A DNA stretch of 10,565 nucleotides from Lentisphaerota bacterium (GTDB taxonomy: Bacteria > Verrucomicrobiota > Kiritimatiellia > RFP12 > UBA3636): positions 30,283 through 40,847 of the forward strand of contig JALHHX010000024.1 in NCBI GenBank assembly GCA_022837245.1. Direction: 5' to 3'. This document shows, one piece after another, positions 7,252 through 10,565 of the stretch. Below the pieces are notes generated by a model that made no database searches, was not told the origin of the DNA, and was given only the letters and a program-made list of their open reading frames with translations. The number at the start of each line of letters is the position of its first letter. Position 1 is the stretch's first letter. Both the position numbers and the translations under genes were made by a program.

Positions 7252-8178
7252 TCAGCGGAAGCTGGCTGCGAGGATGGCACCGCCGGCAGTCGAATCACCC
7301 AAGCCTTCAAGCATTGAGGAGCAGAGACCGTTCAACACGGCTTTTTTGCCATCAAGCGTATCAGCGGCGGCTAGAGCTTCCGCTTCAATAACAGTGTTTC
7401 GCTCAAGCCACATGATACTGCGGCGCAGCTCGCCGTTTTTGTCCTGCCACCCCATATCGGAAGCGAGCGAAAGCGCCTGCGTCAGCCAAAGCGACGCCGT
7501 GCCGCCACGCCCCCAACCGCCCGATGCGTTTTGTTCATAGCGTATGTGGTTTACGGCGCCGTCGATTACACTGAACAGTTCCGGGAAACGACCGGAGGAA
7601 TAAAGCCGCAGCAGGGCCACCGTCGCGACGGCGTGATTGAGCATCAAAGCATCATCCTCACCCTCGACGAATCTGCCGTCGGGCAGCTGCATGGCGCGCA
7701 ATGCATATGCCGCGCGCGCGGCGCCAGCGTCGAACTCCGCATTGTCGCGATCAGCGAGCGCCATCATTGCGAAACCCGTCACAGCAGTCGCATACCGCTC
7801 GCTCCCGCCCCAACGGGAGGGATCCCACATGCCGTCGCTCTCCTGCGCCGCAAGCAGGAAGTCCGTCGCGGGCTGATCCAATTCCGTGCTGCCTGATGAC
7901 GTTGACGCAACGACTTCCAGATTCGTGGATCCGCTATCCCGGGATGCGAATTCCGTGGCGAGGGGCACGCCCACGACAACGGCAATCGCGGCGGCGGCCG
8001 CGGAGACAAAGGTAAATCGGCGGATCAACGCCCGTCTCCGCGCCAGTTCCGACATCACATCGCCCGAAATATCGCGCCACTCCCTTTCGGGCATAGAGCG
8101 GAGGACGTCAACTATGTCCTCGTAGCCGACAAGCTCCGGATTCCCGTCCGGTTTCTTTTGTTTATTGTCGTTTCTCAT
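7252..8178 (-). CDS. Putative membrane anti-sigma factor with extracytoplasmic QW-repeat (terpene-cyclase-like) domain
   Basis: 308 residues, probably a single-pass membrane protein. Residues 1-54 are charged and cytoplasmic (a helical stretch 19-54). Residues 55-77 form an Ala/Val-rich membrane anchor. About 78-103 is a Ser/Thr linker, and 104-308 an alpha-helical domain. Three QW-type motifs (hydrophobic pair, x3, Q, x3, G, x, aromatic) have Q at 112, 164 and 216, G at 116, 168 and 220, and W118, F170 and W222: exactly 52 residues apart, the signature of squalene-cyclase/prenyltransferase alpha-barrel repeats. The catalytic DxDDTA motif is absent, though an EDDA occurs at 174-177. The gene overlaps the ECF sigma gene by 17 bp and has a strong Shine-Dalgarno (GGGAGGG), so it is cotranslated with it. 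The anti-sigma role is inferred from this context and topology. There is no zinc HxxxCxxC anti-sigma motif. Confidence 0.75.
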   Translation of the reverse strand: MRNDNKQKKPDGNPELVGYEDIVDVLRSMPEREWRDISGDVMSELARRRALIRRFTFVSAAAAAIAVVVGVPLATEFASRDSGSTNLEVVASTSSGSTELDQPATDFLLAAQESDGMWDPSRWGGSERYATAVTGFAMMALADRDNAEFDAGAARAAYALRAMQLPDGRFVEGEDDALMLNHAVATVALLRLYSSGRFPELFSVIDGAVNHIRYEQNASGGWGRGGTASLWLTQALSLASDMGWQDKNGELRRSIMWLERNTVIEAEALAAADTLDGKKAVLNGLCSSMLEGLGDSTAGGAILAASFR

Positions 8179-8743
8179 TGGTGCCCTCCCCTGTCAACTT
8201 TTCTCTCATTTTGGTCATAGCGGATGATATGCGCGACTTGACCGTTCCCAGGGGTATCCCCAATATCTCCGCCGCCTCCGCGTAAGCCATGCCCTGCATG
8301 ACTACTAGCACAACAGTCTCCCTAAGGTGCCCCGACAAGCAGCCCAGAGCGGCTTCGGCATCGCTTATCTCCCCGCGCTTCGGTGGCGGCTCCGCTTCCT
8401 GCGGTGCTTCCTTCGCAAGGTTCTCCAGGTGGCCGCTCTTCCTGGCGGCGCTCCTGTACCAGTCGATCATAACGCGTCTTGCGACGGTATAGAGGAACGT
8501 GGTGAACTTCGCGGAGGGAACGTAGCGCCCCCTTGCGCGGTGGATTTTAAGGAACGTTTCCTGCGCCAAATCTTCCACGTCGCTATAAACGCCGTTGCGC
8601 TCGAAAAAGTTCATCACAGATTTTTGATGACGTCGCACAAGCTCCGCGAACGCCTCGTCGTCTCCACCACGCACGCGCATCATGAGCGATGCGTCGTCAT
8701 CTGGCGGCAACTGTCCGCGTTCGGCATTGGGAGTCTGATTCAT
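8162..8743 (-). CDS. ECF-family RNA polymerase sigma factor (RpoE type)
   Basis: A 193-residue group IV sigma factor that directs RNA polymerase to an alternative promoter set. Sigma region 2 spans about 28-98: DDEAFAELVRRHQ, the core-polymerase-binding DVEDLAQETFLKIHRA (55-70), and FTTFLYTVARRVMIDWYR (80-97). A Pro/Glu-rich linker (about 109-127) leads to region 4 (about 128-185) with helix-turn-helix YAEAAEILGIPLGTVKSRIS (154-173). No extra C-terminal domain is present. It starts 28 bp after the deacetylase-like gene ends and overlaps the following membrane protein by 17 bp, the usual sigma/anti-sigma arrangement. The start ATG has no Shine-Dalgarno; an extended -10 lies 7 nt upstream. No classic ECF motif (GGAAC at -35) is seen before it, so self-regulation is not evident here. 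Confidence 0.93.
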   Translation of the reverse strand: MNQTPNAERGQLPPDDDASLMMRVRGGDDEAFAELVRRHQKSVMNFFERNGVYSDVEDLAQETFLKIHRARGRYVPSAKFTTFLYTVARRVMIDWYRSAARKSGHLENLAKEAPQEAEPPPKRGEISDAEAALGCLSGHLRETVVLVVMQGMAYAEAAEILGIPLGTVKSRISSAMTKMREKLTGEGTNEKRQ

Positions 8744-8750
8744 GATCTAG

Positions 8751-8759
8751 ATACTATCA
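8751..8759 (-). promoter_or_regulatory. Extended -10 promoter directly before the ECF sigma gene, predicted leaderless
   Basis: TGATAGTAT on the minus strand is an extended -10 (TG-n-TAGTAT) ending 7 nt before the start ATG, so initiation would fall on or next to the A of the ATG. There is no good -35 at 16-18 nt, which extended -10 promoters can do without. It sits in the 28-bp gap after the upstream gene's TAA and would let the sigma factor be transcribed separately from the operon promoter. Confidence 0.45.
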
Positions 8760-8771
8760 AACACGAGACTT

Positions 8772-10352
8772 TTAATCATGTAATAAGGTGGAAATGCTGA
8801 ACACCCCGCCATCCGGCACCATCAAAATCACGTTTCCATCCTCGGTTTTCTCGAAGCGCCCCTCAAGGCTGACAACCTTGTAGGGAAAATCCTTATGGAT
8901 GCATTTCATAGATTGCCGCCCGATCTCCACGAAGGGAACTGGCACTCCACTCTGCCATGTCATAGCTAGTGCCGGACGCATTGAGCGGGGCGCGTCAACA
9001 AATCTGAATGACAAAACGCGTTCCCCGCACCGGATTTCAAGCCTTCCTCCATGCGCTAAAGAGCAAAAGACCGCGAGCCCCGACTCAGCGTCTTCCCGCA
9101 CGTCCGGCGCACCGACAGCGACCGCTCCGCAGGAGCCGGCAAGATCCACCACGCGTATTCCGGCGATGGTTTCGGCGCCGCTCCAGATGAAGCCATCCAC
9201 AAGCGGGGGGGCGTCGTATTCGCAGGCCGAAGAGCGGAGCGGTTCCACAAGGCAGGGGTCGGCATATCCCTGATCGAACAAGTGGATATCGCGAATCCGG
9301 AAATCGCCGTGTTCCCAGAGCATGTTGACCCGGTAGTAACGGCTGTTGTACCAGACCGTCTTCCGCCCCTCCCCCTTCCAATCATCCGTGGCTGTCACAG
9401 CCGTCGCGGGTGTCACTTTGAACCGGTTTCTAAACCATTTTCCCGTCTGCTCCATGGTTTCCACGGTGATTTTTTCTTCTCGCGCCAACTTGGCGATGCG
9501 TTCGACCTGCATTGAAAGGGCTTCGCCGAAGCGATTCCACGTGAAGGAGTTCTCCTGTCCGGCCTGCGCGTATGAAAAGGCTAGACATGGCTCCTCCCCG
9601 ACAATTTTCAGAAACCAGTCGACCCATGCCGGGTCGCCGCCGCCCACGCTGTAAGTAGGCTCTAGCGTTATCACGCCCTGGATCCGGCTTTGGAGTCCGC
9701 TGTCGTACTGGTAAATCGGGTCGCTGCCGAGCATGCGGAACACGGGAACGGGTATCTGCGCCGCCTCGTCCTGCGCCGGAAGATAAGCGTTCCTCCTGCT
9801 TGGGTAATATCCTTGGTTCCAATACCCGCCCCAAAGCGTATAGCCATCGGTGCCAATCTGATCCTTGCAGTTGCATGAAGCGGCGATTCCGTAGCGGTCT
9901 GCCATATAGGCAAGCGAATGAGTGTCTATGAACCACGATCCGACCGTGCGCGGATAATATCCAAAATTATCTCTAAAATCCGCCATATAAACATCAACCA
10001 GCCGTTCGCGTTCTTCGGGGGAGTATCCCGTGGAAAATCCCACATCGGCATGCCAGTCCCACGGGAAGCGGCCCCTCCACTCGATCCCCGCCTTTTCGAC
10101 AAGTGGCTGCACAATCTCCCACCATGCTGCGATTTCACAACGTGGGTCGAGGCTGCCACGCAGGAGCGCCTGGTAGCCGGGATCGATGAGCGCGTCGTAC
10201 TGCAATGCGAACGTCGCAGGCAAATTGTGGCGGTTGACCAAATCAATCTGCCGCCTGGTGGTCTCCAATAAAACCTCCGGTGTAATAGAGGGAATCCGCG
10301 GCTCAATGGCGCGGACGAAATTGAAGATGTTGACAACGCGTTTTACTTGCAT
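8772..10352 (-). CDS. Polysaccharide-deacetylase / glycoside-hydrolase-like (beta/alpha)-barrel protein
   Basis: A 526-residue protein without signal peptide or membrane helices, so probably cytoplasmic. The N-terminal part (about 1-300) looks like a glycosidase/deacetylase-type barrel: first strand VVNIFNFVR (6-14), ATFALQYDAL (46-55), EIAAWWEI (73-80), FPWDWHADVGF (96-106), TVGSWFIDTHSL (136-147), then a Trp/Tyr-rich segment around 170-192. D99, H101, D143 and H145 are candidate metal or catalytic residues. Residues about 315-526 are beta-rich and may be an accessory domain. I recall a Bacteroides-type family DUF3863/DUF3864 of similar look, but cannot verify it. The likely substrate is a carbohydrate; the exact reaction is unknown. 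It is first in a leftward set with the ECF sigma factor and its partner. The ATG at 10352 coincides with the predicted transcription start. Confidence 0.7.
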   Translation of the reverse strand: MQVKRVVNIFNFVRAIEPRIPSITPEVLLETTRRQIDLVNRHNLPATFALQYDALIDPGYQALLRGSLDPRCEIAAWWEIVQPLVEKAGIEWRGRFPWDWHADVGFSTGYSPEERERLVDVYMADFRDNFGYYPRTVGSWFIDTHSLAYMADRYGIAASCNCKDQIGTDGYTLWGGYWNQGYYPSRRNAYLPAQDEAAQIPVPVFRMLGSDPIYQYDSGLQSRIQGVITLEPTYSVGGGDPAWVDWFLKIVGEEPCLAFSYAQAGQENSFTWNRFGEALSMQVERIAKLAREEKITVETMEQTGKWFRNRFKVTPATAVTATDDWKGEGRKTVWYNSRYYRVNMLWEHGDFRIRDIHLFDQGYADPCLVEPLRSSACEYDAPPLVDGFIWSGAETIAGIRVVDLAGSCGAVAVGAPDVREDAESGLAVFCSLAHGGRLEIRCGERVLSFRFVDAPRSMRPALAMTWQSGVPVPFVEIGRQSMKCIHKDFPYKVVSLEGRFEKTEDGNVILMVPDGGVFSISTLLHD

Positions 10353-10358
10353 TGCCCT

Positions 10359-10388
10359 ATTCTACCTGAAAAAAAGCGCCCGTGGCAA
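10359..10388 (-). promoter_or_regulatory. Sigma-70 promoter for the deacetylase-like/ECF operon, -35 inside a terminator stem
   Basis: On the minus strand, -35 TTGCCA (10388-10383; 5 of 6 consensus), 18-bp spacer, -10 TAGAAT (10364-10359; 5 of 6). Start is predicted 7 nt downstream at 10352, the A of the start ATG, giving a leaderless mRNA. The AGGG at 10358-10355 is too close to the ATG to be an ordinary Shine-Dalgarno. The -35 lies in the 3' arm of the upstream gene's terminator hairpin, and the U-tract is in the spacer. Confidence 0.6.
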
Positions 10389-10411
10389 GGTCCACACCCT
10401 GCCACAAGCGC
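10369..10411 (-). terminator. Strong intrinsic (rho-independent) terminator of the truncated upstream gene
   Basis: Read on the minus strand, arm 10411-10396 pairs with 10391-10376 as a 16-bp stem (13 Watson-Crick pairs and three G-U wobbles) closed by the 4-nt loop GTGG. Seven T residues (10375-10369) follow directly. It lies 24 bp after the stop codon of the gene at 10436. On the plus strand the wobbles become A-C mismatches and no U-tract follows, so it works leftward only. Confidence 0.88.
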
Positions 10412-10435
10412 GTCTAGGCGATTTGAGCCTCGTTT

Positions 10436-10565
10436 TTATTCCTTGGAACCGGCATCGGCGTGGCGCTTGCGCATTTCCTCGCGCCTTGCGCGCCGTTCGG
10501 CCCTCTGCTCTTCGGTCAAGGCCGGTGCGTCGCGGCCTTCGCCGCGCTGTTTGCGCATTTCCTCG
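10436..10565 (-). CDS. C-terminal end of a truncated, highly charged protein (LTxxQ-like tail)
   Basis: The last 42 codons of a leftward gene that begins beyond the window, ending TAA at 10438-10436. The tail is almost all Arg, Glu, Lys, Ala and Gln. It has two copies of EEMRK 28 residues apart, encoded by an identical 15-bp repeat (10467-10481 and 10551-10565). The segment ALTEEQRAERRARREEMRK is helical and recalls the LTxxQ motif of Spy/CpxP-type periplasmic proteins, but any charged coiled coil would look similar and no N-terminus is available. The intrinsic terminator after it confirms that the gene ends here. Function not assigned. Confidence 0.7.
   Translation of the reverse strand, partial: EEMRKQRGEGRDAPALTEEQRAERRARREEMRKRHADAGSKE
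10467..10565 (-). repeat. 15-bp in-frame direct repeat, period 84 bp
   Basis: TTGCGCATTTCCTCG (plus-strand reading) occurs at 10467-10481 and 10551-10565, 84 bp (28 codons) apart. In the truncated gene it encodes EEMRK plus the start of the next codon. The second copy runs into the window edge, so a longer array may exist outside. Confidence 0.7.

Noticed and set aside
8744..8800. Classic autoregulated ECF promoter (GGAAC -35) before the sigma gene
   Set aside because: No GGAAC-type -35 is present; the visible element is an extended -10 of the housekeeping type.
1..10565. CRISPR array, tRNA, rRNA, transposase or prophage genes
   Set aside because: No regularly spaced repeats, cloverleaf, rRNA signature or mobile-element gene was seen; the only recombinase is a housekeeping XerD.

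Overview
The window carries nine genes (seven complete, two cut by the window edges) packed almost end to end; every gene except one lies on the minus strand. Gene content suggests an anaerobic, moderately GC-rich, Gram-negative bacterium: it has a flavodiiron oxygen/NO reductase, lipoprotein and signal-anchor proteins, and a carbohydrate-deacetylase-like enzyme of a type I associate with gut anaerobes. A Kiritimatiellota/Lentisphaerota/Verrucomicrobiota-like host would fit, but this is a guess from gene style, with no rRNA or marker to prove it.

Left part (1-1560): the possible start of a minus-strand gene (1-69, perhaps ruvB), then xerD (tyrosine recombinase, GTG start) preceded by and overlapping a small lipoprotein with a degenerate heavy-metal-associated fold. 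A 119-bp divergent intergenic region follows, holding two good sigma-70 promoters and a perfect 16-bp palindrome between them. The rightward promoter drives the flavodiiron protein (1562-2743).

Middle (2744-7167): two large polytopic membrane proteins of GT-C glycosyltransferase type, translationally coupled by an ATGA overlap. They meet the flavodiiron gene stop codon to stop codon with no gap. They probably act in cell-surface polysaccharide or lipid-linked sugar metabolism.

Right part (7252-10352): a three-gene leftward set made of a cytoplasmic polysaccharide-deacetylase/glycosidase-like protein, an ECF sigma factor, and an overlapping membrane protein. That last protein is probably the anti-sigma factor. 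Its extracytoplasmic part has three QW-type repeats (squalene-cyclase/prenyltransferase alpha-barrel family) spaced exactly 52 residues apart. This sigma/QW-sensor pair is the most promising candidate for an undescribed system. The set is separated from a further, truncated gene (10436-10565) by a very strong intrinsic terminator whose stem contains the -35 box of the next promoter.

A recurring regulatory theme: three genes (the lipoprotein, the ECF sigma factor and the deacetylase-like gene) have a good -10 box ending only 6-7 nt before the start codon and no convincing Shine-Dalgarno. This predicts leaderless mRNAs. The operon-internal genes and the flavodiiron gene have strong Shine-Dalgarno sequences.
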